Assembly: GCF_010729305.1 (NCBI RefSeq)
Contig: NZ_AP022574.1
Coordinates: 1,736,001-1,800,000, forward strand
Reading direction: 5' to 3'
Source: Mycolicibacterium psychrotolerans
Lineage (GTDB): Bacteria > Actinomycetota > Actinomycetes > Mycobacteriales > Mycobacteriaceae
Length of the DNA: 64,000 nucleotides
Shown here: piece after piece, positions 18,795 to 27,936 of the stretch
Layout of the letters: the number at the start of each line of letters is the position of its first letter
Numbering within the stretch: position 1 is the first letter of the stretch
Translations under genes and position numbers: made by a program
The notes under the pieces: generated by a model
The model's database searches: none
What the model saw: the letters and a program-made list of their open reading frames with translations, nothing else
Told to the model about the DNA's origin: nothing

Positions 18795-20138
18795 GTGCTG
18801 CCGTCACGTTCGCGTTTGCAGGGTTGGCGCCCCGATTCGTTGACCGCAGCCGGTGAAGCGCTCGAGCGGGCCGGCGAGTCGGTGTACACCGCGGTTCGTG
18901 ATCTCGACGACGGAATCGATCGGATGCCTGCGGCCGAGGCGTGGACCGGGGTTTCGCACAAGGCGGCAGGCGCGATGTTCGGGCGGGCCACCGACAAAGC
19001 GTCGACGTTCAAGCACTATTCCGAAGCCGTCGCACGTGCGCTGTCGGCGGGCGCCGGTGCGATCGGGACAGCGCGCACCGCCCTGCTTGGTCATGCGGAC
19101 GAGATCGATCGTGGTGAGCTGTGGGTCAACGACATGTGGGTGGTGCTGATCAAACCGGCCCGCGTGTCGGCGGAGAAAGCGGCGTCGCTGCAAGCGCAGG
19201 CCAAGTCGGAACAGGCGGAGATCAACCTTCTGCAGCTGGCGCTGGGTGCTGCGGACGAGGACGCCGCGCGCAGCGTCCAGGCAGGCGCAACCACGTTCGG
19301 GTTCGCCCCACCGGTCAACGATGCGGCAGGCATCTTCGCGGCCACCGGAGTCACGCCGCCCGCTGACGACGTTCCCAATCCTTCGACGCCCGTTGGGCTC
19401 AATCAACAGGAGGTGTTCCGTGACAACGACATGGCGCAGACCGTGCGGGAGTCGAAGGAGTGGGAAACGGCAGACGGGCAGTACCGGAGAACGCTGATCA
19501 TGATGGACGGCAGCAGACACGAGATATGGGAGTGGAACGACTTTGCGCCGTGTGTGGCGGACGATTACTACGACAAGGACGGCAACGAGATCTCGAATTC
19601 GTTCTCACAAGATAAATCGCGTTACGACGGAACGCAATTCACCTCTATCCAGTTCCCGGACGGTACCGAGGTCACGATGACGAGAACGGCAGACGGCAAG
19701 ACGACCGGCGGCGTCACGACTGGCGATGGACGCCATGGCGTGCTGCCGGACGAATTCTTCACGCACCCAGAGATCACCATCGCCGGAGGGGCGCTGACCG
19801 GGTTGGAGAAACAGGCCGAGCGAGGGATTCCCATGCTCACACCGCAGTCTGTCGAGAACCTGGGCAAAGCCGGCAAGTATGGCGGACCCGCACTCGGGGT
19901 CGCAACTGCTCTGTACGACACGGTCACTGCCAAGACGTTTCAGGACGCATGCCTGGCCGCCATCTCAGGAACGGCGGCGATCGGCGGGAGTTATGCCCTT
20001 GGCGGGCTCGGAGCGGCAGGTATCACCGCGCTGGGGTCGCCCGAATTCGCTCCGATTGCAACCGGTGCGGGCGATGTGTTTGGAGGTTGGACTTTCGGCT
20101 ACCTCGGCGGCATCATCGGCAACGTGGTGTGCCGCTGA
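18795..20138 (+). CDS. putative type VII (ESX)-secreted effector with a glycine-rich membrane-active C-terminus
   Basis: 447 residues. Residues 1-160 are helical with a W-x-G turn (AEAWTGVSHKAAG) near residue 50 and coiled-coil-like heptads (AEKAASLQAQAKSEQAEINLL split over two turns), like WXG100/LXG targeting domains. Residues 160-330 are hydrophilic and beta-rich (RHEIWEWNDF, FPDGTEVTMTRTADG). From about residue 365 to the end the sequence is hydrophobic and rich in Gly and Ala (YGGPALGVATAL, GGSYALGGLGAAGITALG, GYLGGIIGNVVC), like glycine-zipper membrane-inserting domains. Base composition drops below the neighbours from about 19400. The stop overlaps the next ATG (TGATG). Toxin function is inferred from layout; no named toxin domain was recognised. 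Confidence 0.6.
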   Translation: MLPSRSRLQGWRPDSLTAAGEALERAGESVYTAVRDLDDGIDRMPAAEAWTGVSHKAAGAMFGRATDKASTFKHYSEAVARALSAGAGAIGTARTALLGHADEIDRGELWVNDMWVVLIKPARVSAEKAASLQAQAKSEQAEINLLQLALGAADEDAARSVQAGATTFGFAPPVNDAAGIFAATGVTPPADDVPNPSTPVGLNQQEVFRDNDMAQTVRESKEWETADGQYRRTLIMMDGSRHEIWEWNDFAPCVADDYYDKDGNEISNSFSQDKSRYDGTQFTSIQFPDGTEVTMTRTADGKTTGGVTTGDGRHGVLPDEFFTHPEITIAGGALTGLEKQAERGIPMLTPQSVENLGKAGKYGGPALGVATALYDTVTAKTFQDACLAAISGTAAIGGSYALGGLGAAGITALGSPEFAPIATGAGDVFGGWTFGYLGGIIGNVVCR

Positions 20139-20866
20139 TGAAGTCCTCGGTGGTCATCATCGCGGCCGTCGTGTTCGGAGCGTTCGGGGTGTTCACTGCA
20201 ATAGTCGCCTGCGTCCAATTGATGAGGCAGGAAGTGCCGAGTGCGATTGTGGCTATGGGGGCAACGGTTTTCTGCCTGGGTTTCGTCGTTCCCGCCTTCA
20301 AGACCGTTCCGGGCCGGGTGATGCCACGTGTGCAGTCCGATGGCAGAGGAACAACGTTCCGCCCCGACCGTGGCATCGAGATTCCGATTCAGGTGGCAAT
20401 GGCCGGTGCACTCGTGTCTTCTGTATTGATACTCGTTCTACTTCCTCTGGGGCGGCTCGCGATCCCCGTTCCGCCGAACATGCGATATGCACTTCCCTTC
20501 ACGTCAGCGTTCCTCGTGGCGGGCATCGCGCCGATGCTGTGGCGGAACATCCGCCGCGGCAGCATGAGTTACCTCCGATTGACGGCGCACGGGTTCGAGA
20601 TGGTGCAGGGCTGGCGGCCGCAAGGCGCTGACTGGGCATTCGTGAAGGACGTCGCCTCTGAGGTGCCTAATCAGAAAGCCCAGACGCCCAGCACCATCGT
20701 GTTCGTTCTGTCCGACGACACGGTGCTGAGGTTCACGGCAAGTGCTTACACCCCCGACGGCACCGCCCTGCGGGACCTGGTGCACTACTACTGGCAGCAT
20801 CCCGAGAGTCGCGATGAGCTCACCGACGATCGCGCGCACGCGCGACTTTTGGCGGCGCTGCGCTGA
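20138..20866 (+). CDS. polytopic membrane protein, candidate immunity protein
   Basis: 242 residues from ATG 20138, which overlaps the effector stop (TGATG). Four hydrophobic segments: VVIIAAVVFGAFGVFTAIVA, IVAMGATVFCLGFVVPAF, AMAGALVSSVLILVLLPL and YALPFTSAFLVAGIAPML. A soluble C-terminal ~100 residues follow (YLRLTAHGFEMVQGW), like PH-type domains. The frame is open further upstream but only as a shadow of the preceding gene. Low GC like its neighbour. In type VII toxin loci the gene just after a membrane-active toxin is often a polytopic immunity protein; that is the basis of the call and it is unproven. Confidence 0.55.
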   Translation: MKSSVVIIAAVVFGAFGVFTAIVACVQLMRQEVPSAIVAMGATVFCLGFVVPAFKTVPGRVMPRVQSDGRGTTFRPDRGIEIPIQVAMAGALVSSVLILVLLPLGRLAIPVPPNMRYALPFTSAFLVAGIAPMLWRNIRRGSMSYLRLTAHGFEMVQGWRPQGADWAFVKDVASEVPNQKAQTPSTIVFVLSDDTVLRFTASAYTPDGTALRDLVHYYWQHPESRDELTDDRAHARLLAALR

Positions 20867-20867
20867 C

Positions 20868-20923
20868 GCGAGCGTGCGCGAAATGCCACGCAGGAGCGGC
20901 GTGTCGCGCGCAAACACGCTCGC
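20868..20923. repeat. GC-rich inverted repeat between convergent genes
   Basis: GCGAGCGTG (20868-20876) is complementary to CACGCTCGC (20915-20923), and inside it TGCGCG (20875-20880) pairs with CGCGCA (20907-20912). The structure fills the 66-bp gap between the ESX cassette and encapsulin, which converge here. No T-tract follows on either strand. It could be a bidirectional terminator or a dispersed intergenic repeat. Confidence 0.5.
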
Positions 20924-20932
20924 TCGCGCAAA

Positions 20933-21730
20933 CTACGGAGTCAGGGCGACCGAGGCCTCGGCGGTGTAGCACAGGAACGTCAGGGTCTCCTGCAGGTACA
21001 GCTGCACCGTGTCCGCGTCGTGCGAGAGATAGCCGATCGCGACGTCGGTCCCCAGCTGCAGATCGAAATCGCCTCCACGCGTGGACAACACAAAGGCACC
21101 ATCGATCGCCGGGGCCCAGATGATGTCACCGTCGACGAGGCGGTTGATGTGCTCGAGGATCGGATAGCCGTGCGCGGTGGTCTCCGCGACACGCGTGTAC
21201 ACGTCGGCCGACAGCAGCACGGCGTACGGTCCGTCCACCCCCGCCAACCGCAGCGCGCTCAGTGCCTGCGCGATGACGTCGGGGATCTCACGCGGATCCT
21301 CGGGCAACGCCAGCGCCGGGTTGGAACTGCACTTGCGGATCCCGCCGATCGACGCCGCTCCGTAGCCTTCGAAGATCGCGCGATCCTCGGCGAAGGCCAG
21401 CTTCCTGGCCGCCTCCTTGACCGCGTCCCAGTCCGAGTCCTGAGAGCCACGTTCGACGTCGTCGATGTCGATCCGCTTGACGGTGAACGGAACTCGCAGC
21501 CGCACCAGGGGCCGAGCCTCGCGCAGGTGCGCGATCACCCCGTCGCCGGGCGCGGCCACGTCGAGCAGGTGACCGGTGCTCACCGCGGCCGTCACCGCGC
21601 CGCCGGGATCGTTGACGTCGACCACCCGGCGACCGGCGATGTGGCGCTTGAACGTTCGCGTCGCTTCCTGCTCGATCTCGTTCCACGCCTCATCGGTGAT
21701 CGGCGCCAGTTCTCGGTACAGGTTGTTCAT
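20933..21730 (-). CDS. encapsulin shell protein (Cfp29 type)
   Basis: 265 residues, the normal length of a family 1 T=1 encapsulin with HK97 fold. Recognisable segments are NNLYRELAPITDEAWNEIE at the N-terminus, GRRVVDVNDPGG and YLQETLTFLCYTAEAS near the end. Sixty copies form a nanocompartment that encloses cargo enzymes. Its ATG overlaps the stop of the DyP peroxidase gene (ATGA), and that peroxidase carries the matching loading peptide. Counterpart of Rv0798c (Cfp29), known as a culture-filtrate antigen. Confidence 0.95.
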   Translation of the reverse strand: MNNLYRELAPITDEAWNEIEQEATRTFKRHIAGRRVVDVNDPGGAVTAAVSTGHLLDVAAPGDGVIAHLREARPLVRLRVPFTVKRIDIDDVERGSQDSDWDAVKEAARKLAFAEDRAIFEGYGAASIGGIRKCSSNPALALPEDPREIPDVIAQALSALRLAGVDGPYAVLLSADVYTRVAETTAHGYPILEHINRLVDGDIIWAPAIDGAFVLSTRGGDFDLQLGTDVAIGYLSHDADTVQLYLQETLTFLCYTAEASVALTP

Positions 21731-22719
21731 TGGGGGTGTCCTTTCAAGCTGCCGATGCCCAGCGAGCCGGTGCGGCCGGGCGGTGCCGACGGAAGAGGCG
21801 GGGGGTCGTCGAGGAAGTCCTGGATCGGTGTGAAGAAGAGCGAGCCGGTGATGGCCGTCGAGAACTCGAGAATGTGATCGGTGTTGCCCGGCGGCCGGCC
21901 GATGAACATGTTGCGCAGCATCTCCTCGGTGACCGCGGCGGCGCGCGAGTACCCGATGAAGTAGGTGCCGAACTCGCTCCTGCCGATCTCACCGAACGGC
22001 ATGTTGTGCCGCAGGATCTTCAACTCGTTGCCGGCCTCGTCTTCGATGACGTTCAGCGCCACATGCGAATTCGCGGGTTTCACCGCGTCGTCGAGTTCGA
22101 TGTCGTCGAGCTTGGTGCGCCCGATGACGCCCTCCTGCTCTTCGGTGGACAAGGCCTTCCACGCCGCCATGTCGTGCAGGTACTTCTGCACGTGCACATA
22201 GCACCCGCCCGCGAAATCAGGGTCCTCGTCACCGATCTGGGTCGCGCTGTCGGCCAGGGGGCCGTCGGGATTCTCGGTGCCGTCGACGAAGCCCAGCAGG
22301 TCCCGGTTGTCGAAGAACTTGAAGCCGTGCGTCTCGTCGACGACGGTGATCGGCCCCATCGCCTCGACGATCTTGGTGGCCAGCTCGAAGCAGACGTCCA
22401 TCGATTCGGCGCGGATGTGGAACAGAAGATCGCCCGGTGTCGACGGGGCGCGGTGACGGCCGCCGTCGAGCGCGATGAAGCGGTGCAGTTCGGCGGGCCG
22501 AGGCCCGGAGAACAGCCGGTCCCAGGCGTCGGACCCGATGGACGTCACCACCGACAGGTGCTTGGTGGGGTCGCGGAAACCGATCGCGCGCACCAGACCC
22601 GCGACGCCGCCGAGCGCGTCGTGCACCGCCTGCTCGCCGCCCGTGTCGATCGTCGCGACGAGGAAGATGGCCGCCGGCGTCAGCGGTGCGAGGACCGGCT
22701 GCGGCAGGGGGGCGGGCAC
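21727..22719 (-). CDS. dyp: DyP-type heme peroxidase, encapsulin cargo
   Basis: 330 residues, GTG start at 22719. DyP signatures: GFVDGTENPDG (the catalytic Asp of G-x-x-D-G), the proximal heme His in NSHVALNV, and FGTYFIGYSR with the distal Arg region. The last 14 residues, TGSLGIGSLKGHPQ, are the encapsulin cargo-loading peptide type. It oxidises bulky substrates and dyes with hydrogen peroxide at acidic pH, here inside the encapsulin shell encoded immediately downstream. TAGGGT (22731-22726) ends 6 nt before the start, so the operon has a leaderless-type promoter. Confidence 0.95.
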   Translation of the reverse strand: MPAPLPQPVLAPLTPAAIFLVATIDTGGEQAVHDALGGVAGLVRAIGFRDPTKHLSVVTSIGSDAWDRLFSGPRPAELHRFIALDGGRHRAPSTPGDLLFHIRAESMDVCFELATKIVEAMGPITVVDETHGFKFFDNRDLLGFVDGTENPDGPLADSATQIGDEDPDFAGGCYVHVQKYLHDMAAWKALSTEEQEGVIGRTKLDDIELDDAVKPANSHVALNVIEDEAGNELKILRHNMPFGEIGRSEFGTYFIGYSRAAAVTEEMLRNMFIGRPPGNTDHILEFSTAITGSLFFTPIQDFLDDPPPLPSAPPGRTGSLGIGSLKGHPQ

Positions 22720-22725
22720 CGTCTG

Positions 22726-22731
22726 ACCCTA
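22726..22731 (-). promoter_or_regulatory. candidate -10 box of the DyP-encapsulin operon
   Basis: TAGGGT on the minus strand, 6 nt before GTG 22719. It abuts a 10-bp palindrome GATCATGATC (22732-22741) that lies where an operator could act. Confidence 0.45.
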
Positions 22732-22771
22732 GATCATGATCAACTCCGGTGATCGACGAAGATGGAGAACC

Positions 22772-24028
22772 ATGTCGGCTGATGCGCAGGGTTTGTGTGG
22801 GTTCATCGACGCGTCCCCGTCACCGTTCCACGCCTGCCGTACGGCGGCGCGTCGCCTGCTCGACGCCGGCTTCGCCGAGGTTTCCGAGGGCGACGCGTGG
22901 AACGGGGCGGGCGACTACTTCGCCGTCCGTTCCGGCTCCCTGATCGCGTGGCGGGCCACCGGCGACGCGCGGCTGCCGTTTCGGATCGTCGGCGCCCACA
23001 CCGACAGCCCCAATCTCCGGGTCAAGCAACATCCGGATCGTGCGGTGGCGGGCTGGCAGATCGTCGCGCTGCAGCCCTACGGCGGGGCTTGGCTGAACTC
23101 CTGGCTGGACCGTGACCTCGGCATCAGTGGCCGGCTCTCCGTCCGCGCCGGCAACGACCTCGACGACGTGCTGGTGCGTATCGACGATCCTGTGCTGCGG
23201 GTCGCGCAACTCGCCATTCACCTGTCCGAGGACCGCAAGGGCGTCGAGCTGAATCCCCAGCGGCACGTCAACGCCGTCTGGGGTGTCGGCAACGGCCCCC
23301 GGTCGTTCCTGGACTTCGTCGCCGAACACGCCGGGGTGGCGGCCGACGCGGTGCTCGGATTCGACCTGATGACCCACGACATCAACCCGTCGCGGCTGGT
23401 CGGCGTCGACCGCGACCTCGTCAGCGCCTCCCGCCTGGACAACCAGGCGACCTGCTATGCCGGGCTCGAGGCGTTCCTGTCGTCTAAGCCGGGCGGGCAC
23501 GTACCCGTGCTCGTGCTGTTCGACCACGAAGAGGTGGGCTCACAGTCCGACCACGGCGCCCAGTCCGATCTGCTGCTGACCGTGCTGGAGCGCATCACGC
23601 TGGCCGCAGGCGGTGGGCGCGAGGACTTCCTGCGCCGCTGCTCGGCGTCGATCGTGGCGTCGGGAGACATGGCGCACGCGACCCACCCCAACTACCCCGA
23701 GCGGCACGAACCCGGCCACCTCATCGAGGTGAACGCCGGTCCGGTGCTCAAGGTGCAGCCCAACCTGCGGTACGCGACGGACGGCCGCACCGCCGCCGCC
23801 TTCGCGCTCGCCTGCGACCAGGCCGGCGTGCCGCTGCAGCGCTACGAACACCGCGCCGACCTGCCGTGCGGGTCGACCATCGGGCCGATGACCGCGGCGC
23901 GGACCGGGATCCCCACCGTGGACGTCGGCGCCGCGCAACTCGCGATGCATTCGGCACGCGAAGTGATGGGCGCCGCCGATGTCGCCGCCTACTCCGCCGC
24001 GCTCGGGGCATTTCTGTCACCGGCCTGA
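22772..24028 (+). CDS. pepC: M18-family aminopeptidase
   Basis: 418 residues. Dinuclear zinc aminopeptidase of family M18 (Rv0800 position). Metal and catalytic motifs: [13 protein letters not shown] near residue 80, [15 protein letters not shown] with the catalytic Glu pair near residue 260, [15 protein letters not shown] and the C-terminal [15 protein letters not shown] with the last His ligand. ATG 22772 follows GGAGAA; an in-frame upstream ATG at 22736 lacks a ribosome site. It is divergent from the DyP-encapsulin operon. Confidence 0.93.
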   Translation: MSADAQGLCGFIDASPSPFHACRTAARRLLDAGFAEVSEGDAWNGAGDYFAVRSGSLIAWRATGDARLPFRIVGAHTDSPNLRVKQHPDRAVAGWQIVALQPYGGAWLNSWLDRDLGISGRLSVRAGNDLDDVLVRIDDPVLRVAQLAIHLSEDRKGVELNPQRHVNAVWGVGNGPRSFLDFVAEHAGVAADAVLGFDLMTHDINPSRLVGVDRDLVSASRLDNQATCYAGLEAFLSSKPGGHVPVLVLFDHEEVGSQSDHGAQSDLLLTVLERITLAAGGGREDFLRRCSASIVASGDMAHATHPNYPERHEPGHLIEVNAGPVLKVQPNLRYATDGRTAAAFALACDQAGVPLQRYEHRADLPCGSTIGPMTAARTGIPTVDVGAAQLAMHSAREVMGAADVAAYSAALGAFLSPA

Positions 24029-24030
24029 CC

Positions 24031-24036
24031 TAGGGT
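24031..24036 (+). promoter_or_regulatory. candidate -10 box of the VOC gene
   Basis: TAGGGT ends 7 nt before ATG 24044. Confidence 0.4.
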
Positions 24037-24043
24037 CGGCTGC

Positions 24044-24391
24044 ATGTCACTCGATATCGCGATGATCACCATCGACTGTTCGGATCCCGACGCGCTGGCC
24101 GGCTGGTGGGCCGAGGCGGTCGGTGGAGACGTGAATGCGGTCGCCCCAGGCGAATTCGTGATGGTCGGCCGGCAGTCCGGCCCCACCCTGGGTTTCCAGA
24201 AGGTGCCCGACCCGACCCCGGGAAAGAACAAGGTGCACCTGGACTTCCACACCGCCGACAAGGAGGCAGAGGTGGTGCGCCTGGTCGGCCTGGGGGCGCG
24301 GGAAACCGGGCGGCACAGTTTCGGGCCGGAGTTCGACTGGGTGGTCCTGGCCGACCCGGAGGGCAACGCGTTCTGCATCGCCGGCGGGTAG
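24044..24391 (+). CDS. VOC-fold (glyoxalase/dioxygenase superfamily) protein
   Basis: 115 residues, one vicinal-oxygen-chelate module made of two beta-alpha-beta-beta-beta units. Characteristic segments are ITIDCSDPDALAGWWAEAVGG at the start, GKNKVHLDFHTADKEAEV with a possible His metal ligand, and WVVLADPEGNAFCI at the end. This matches the actinobacterial glyoxalase-like group at Rv0801. No substrate is known; some members bind drugs and others are enzymes. It follows the aminopeptidase by 15 bp. Confidence 0.85.
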   Translation: MSLDIAMITIDCSDPDALAGWWAEAVGGDVNAVAPGEFVMVGRQSGPTLGFQKVPDPTPGKNKVHLDFHTADKEAEVVRLVGLGARETGRHSFGPEFDWVVLADPEGNAFCIAGG

Positions 24392-24410
24392 CCGCTGGCA
24401 AGATCTCCTC

Positions 24411-25610
24411 GTGCTGCTCTCGCTGATCGCCTTCTCGGTGGTGTTCGCCGCCTGGGCGTTATCGGCGAGGCGGCTGGAAGAGGCGCGCCTGACGGCACCG
24501 ATGGTGCTGGTGCTGGCCGGCATCGCGGTCGGCTTCAGCACCTCGGACGCACTCGCCGAATCGCTGAACAGCAACACCGCCCAGCGCAGCGCCGAACTGA
24601 TCCTGGCTGTGCTGCTGTTCGTCGACGCCACCGACATCCGCGGCGGCCTGTTCGGGCGTGACCCGCGCTCGGCCCTGCGGATCCTGCTCCTCGCGCTTCC
24701 GTTGAGTCTGGCCCTGTCGGTGCTCCTGGGTTCCTGGCTGCTGCCCGACGTCTCGTGGGCGGTGCTGCTGATCATCGCGTGCGTGGTGGTGCCGACGGAC
24801 TTCGCGCCCGCCGAGTCGATCCTTCGCGACGTTCGCATCGCCGAGAAGGTCCGCAACCTGCTGGGCGTCGAGGCCGGCTACAACGACGGCATCGTCTCCC
24901 CGGTGTTCCTCTTCGGGCTCGCCCTGGCGGGCGACCGCGCGCACGCCGGACGGCCCCTGCACGCATTCGGTTCCGCGGTGGCGCACTCGCTGACGGCGAT
25001 CGTCGTCGGCCTCGCCGTCGGCGCGCTGCTCGCGACGCTGATCAACCTCGCCGAGCGGCGCGGCGCGATGACCGCGCAGAGCACCAGGATGATCTTGGTC
25101 ACTGCCCCCGTCATGGCCTACGGCCTGAGCCTGGCCGTGCACGGCAACGGGTTCGTGTCGGCGTTCGTCTGCGGTATCGCGTTCCACTACCTGCGCCACA
25201 CGCCCGCGCTGCGTGCCGAAATGGAGTTGCTCAACGACATCGGCTTCTTGCTAACGGCCCTGATGTGGTTCGTGTTCGGCGCGGTCGCCGTGCTGGCGCT
25301 GAGCACCGGGGTGTCCTGGTCGATCGTGGTGTTCTGCCTGCTCGCCCTCACCGTCGTGCGCGTGGTGCCGGTGTTCGTCGCGATGCTCGGCTCACCCCGG
25401 TTCACCCGGCGGGAACGCTTGCTCATCGGTTGGCTGGGCCCGCGCGGCACCGCATCGATCGTCTTCGGTTTGCTGGCCTTCAACGTGCTGCCCGAGGGCG
25501 ACGAACACACCGCGTTGATCGTCATGGTGGTCGCGGTACTGGGCAGCGTCGTGCTGCACGGTCCGGCCGCGTCTACCGCCGCGGCGCGATTGGCGCAGGC
25601 CACGAACTAG
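24411..25610 (+). CDS. CPA1-type cation:proton antiporter
   Basis: 399 residues with about 12 hydrophobic helices. It belongs to the CPA1 Na+/H+ exchanger family: FVDATDIRGGLF in helix 3-4, VVVPTDFAPAESILRD and AGYNDGIVSPVFLFGLAL, where the conserved acidic pair (Asn-Asp) of the ion site lies. GTG 24411 follows a CAAGAT box by 6 nt. M. tuberculosis has no antiporter between its Rv0801 and purL counterparts, so this is an accessory gene of environmental species. The ion transported (Na+, K+ or other) cannot be told. Confidence 0.87.
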   Translation: MLLSLIAFSVVFAAWALSARRLEEARLTAPMVLVLAGIAVGFSTSDALAESLNSNTAQRSAELILAVLLFVDATDIRGGLFGRDPRSALRILLLALPLSLALSVLLGSWLLPDVSWAVLLIIACVVVPTDFAPAESILRDVRIAEKVRNLLGVEAGYNDGIVSPVFLFGLALAGDRAHAGRPLHAFGSAVAHSLTAIVVGLAVGALLATLINLAERRGAMTAQSTRMILVTAPVMAYGLSLAVHGNGFVSAFVCGIAFHYLRHTPALRAEMELLNDIGFLLTALMWFVFGAVAVLALSTGVSWSIVVFCLLALTVVRVVPVFVAMLGSPRFTRRERLLIGWLGPRGTASIVFGLLAFNVLPEGDEHTALIVMVVAVLGSVVLHGPAASTAAARLAQATN

Positions 25611-25613
25611 ACT
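25608..25613 (+). promoter_or_regulatory. candidate -10 box of purL
   Basis: TAGACT overlaps the antiporter stop and ends 6 nt before GTG 25620. Confidence 0.5.
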
Positions 25614-25619
25614 GAGCCG

Positions 25620-27926
25620 GTGACGTCCGGGCTCACTCACGAGGTCGATACGGTCGACCACGCAGCATCCACCCCAGATCATCCGCAACCCTTCCGCGAA
25701 CTCGGTCTCAAGGACGACGAGTACGCGCGGATCCGCGAGATCCTCGGACGTCGGCCCACCGACGCAGAGCTCGCGATGTACTCGGTGATGTGGAGTGAGC
25801 ACTGCTCCTACAAGTCGTCGAAGGTGCATCTGCGCTACTTCGGCGAGACCACCACCGAGAAGATGCGCGAGGCGATGCTCGCGGGCATCGGCGAGAACGC
25901 CGGCGTCGTCGACATCGGCGACGGCTGGGCGGCCACCTTCAAGGTCGAGTCCCACAACCACCCGTCCTACATCGAGCCCTATCAGGGTGCCGCGACCGGC
26001 GTCGGCGGCATCGTGCGCGACATCATGGCGATGGGCGCCCGCCCGGTCGCGGTGATGGACCAGCTGCGGTTCGGCGCCGCCGACGCGCCCGACACCCGCC
26101 GAGTGCTCGACGGCGTGGTGCGCGGCGTCGGCGGTTATGGCAACTCCCTCGGGTTGCCCAACATCGGCGGTGAGACGGTCTTCGATGCCAGCTACGCCGG
26201 CAACCCGTTGGTCAACGCCCTCTGCGTCGGTGTGCTGCGAACCGAGGACCTCAAGCTGGCGTTCGCCTCCGGCGCCGGCAACAAGATCATCCTGTTCGGC
26301 GCGCGCACCGGGCTCGACGGCATCGGTGGGGTGTCCGTGCTCGCCTCGGAGACCTTCGGCGGCGACGAGTCCGGGGCCGGCCGGAAGAAGCTGCCCAGTG
26401 TGCAGGTCGGTGACCCGTTCACCGAGAAGGTGCTCATCGAGTGCTGCCTGGAGCTTTACGCCGGTGATCTGGTGGTCGGCATCCAGGACCTCGGTGGCGC
26501 TGGATTGTCCTGTGCCACTTCTGAACTCGCGTCCGCCGGGGACGGCGGCATGCGGGTCGAGCTCGACCAGGTACCGCTGCGTGCGGCCAACATGACGCCC
26601 GCGGAGATCCTGTCCAGCGAGTCCCAGGAACGCATGTGCGCGGTGGTGACGCCGGAGAACGTGGACGCGTTCCTCGCGGTGTGCCGCAAGTGGGACGTGC
26701 TGGCCACCGTCATCGGCGAGGTCACCGAGGGCGACCGGCTCGAGATCACCTGGCACGGCGAGACCGTGGTCGACGTGCCGCCGCGCACCGTCGCGCACGA
26801 GGGCCCCGTCTACGAGCGGCCCGTCGAGCGCCCCGCCACCCAGGACGCGCTCAACGCCGACACGTCAGCGGCGCTGCCCCGCCCCCGCACCGGCGAGGAA
26901 TTGCGAGCCACGCTGCTGGCGATGCTCGGCAGCCCGCACTTGTGCAGCCGCGCGTTCATCACCGAGCAGTACGACCGCTACGTGCGCGGCAACACCGTCC
27001 TCGCCGAGAACGCCGACGGTGGTGTGCTGCGCGTGGACGAGGAGACCGGCCGGGGCATCGCCATCTCCACCGACGCGTCGGGGCGCTACACGGCGCTGGA
27101 CCCCTACGCCGGCGCCCAGCTGGCGCTGGCCGAGGCGTACCGCAACGTGGCGGTCACCGGGGCCACCCCGATCGCGGTGACGAACTGCCTGAACTTCGGC
27201 TCCCCCGAGGACCCCGGCGTGATGTGGCAGTTCTCCCAGGCCGTCCGCGGTCTCGCCGACGGCGCTGCGGCACTGGGCATCCCGGTCACCGGCGGCAACG
27301 TCAGCTTCTACAACCAGACGGGCACCACGCCGATCCTGCCGACGCCGGTGGTGGGCATCCTCGGCGTCATCGACGACGTGAAGCGCCGCATCCCCACCGG
27401 TTTCGGCACCGAGCCCGGGGAGACGCTGATCCTGCTCGGCGACACCGGTGACGAATTCGACGGTTCGATCTGGGCGCAGGTCACCGCCGATCACCTCGGC
27501 GGGGTGCCACCCCGCGTCGACCTGGAGCGTGAACGGCTGCTGGCCGAGGTGCTGACCGCGGCCTCGCGCGACGGACTGGTGTCCGCCGCCCACGACCTGT
27601 CCGAGGGCGGACTGATCCAGGCCGTCGTCGAAGGGGCGCTCACCGGCGAAACCGGTTGCCGGGTGCTGCTTCCGGAGCAGAGCGATCCCTTCGTGGCGCT
27701 GTTCAGCGAGTCGGCGGGCCGCGTGCTGGTCGCGGTGCCGCGCACCGAGGAGAGCCGGTTCACTGCGATGTGCGAGGCGCGGGGCCTGCCCGCCACCAGG
27801 GTCGGCGTCGTCGACCAGGGCCCCGAGGGTGGCGAGCCCAGCGTAGAGGTGCAGGGCTTGTTCACGGTCACCCTGGAGGAGTTGCGCCGGACGTCGGAAG
27901 GTGTGCTGCCCGGGTTGTTCGGGTGA
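25620..27926 (+). CDS. purL: FGAM synthase large subunit
   Basis: 768 residues, the small PurL form that works with PurS and PurQ (encoded at 17566-18476). It is an ATP-dependent amidoligase converting FGAR to FGAM. Motifs: [12 protein letters not shown] near residue 60, [19 protein letters not shown] (nucleotide-binding, catalytic His), a duplicated AIRS-like fold with [12 protein letters not shown] and [11 protein letters not shown] in the second half. GTG 25620 is 9 nt after the antiporter stop and has its own -10-like box. Confidence 0.97.
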   Translation: MTSGLTHEVDTVDHAASTPDHPQPFRELGLKDDEYARIREILGRRPTDAELAMYSVMWSEHCSYKSSKVHLRYFGETTTEKMREAMLAGIGENAGVVDIGDGWAATFKVESHNHPSYIEPYQGAATGVGGIVRDIMAMGARPVAVMDQLRFGAADAPDTRRVLDGVVRGVGGYGNSLGLPNIGGETVFDASYAGNPLVNALCVGVLRTEDLKLAFASGAGNKIILFGARTGLDGIGGVSVLASETFGGDESGAGRKKLPSVQVGDPFTEKVLIECCLELYAGDLVVGIQDLGGAGLSCATSELASAGDGGMRVELDQVPLRAANMTPAEILSSESQERMCAVVTPENVDAFLAVCRKWDVLATVIGEVTEGDRLEITWHGETVVDVPPRTVAHEGPVYERPVERPATQDALNADTSAALPRPRTGEELRATLLAMLGSPHLCSRAFITEQYDRYVRGNTVLAENADGGVLRVDEETGRGIAISTDASGRYTALDPYAGAQLALAEAYRNVAVTGATPIAVTNCLNFGSPEDPGVMWQFSQAVRGLADGAAALGIPVTGGNVSFYNQTGTTPILPTPVVGILGVIDDVKRRIPTGFGTEPGETLILLGDTGDEFDGSIWAQVTADHLGGVPPRVDLERERLLAEVLTAASRDGLVSAAHDLSEGGLIQAVVEGALTGETGCRVLLPEQSDPFVALFSESAGRVLVAVPRTEESRFTAMCEARGLPATRVGVVDQGPEGGEPSVEVQGLFTVTLEELRRTSEGVLPGLFG

Positions 27927-27936
27927 CCGTCAGGTG

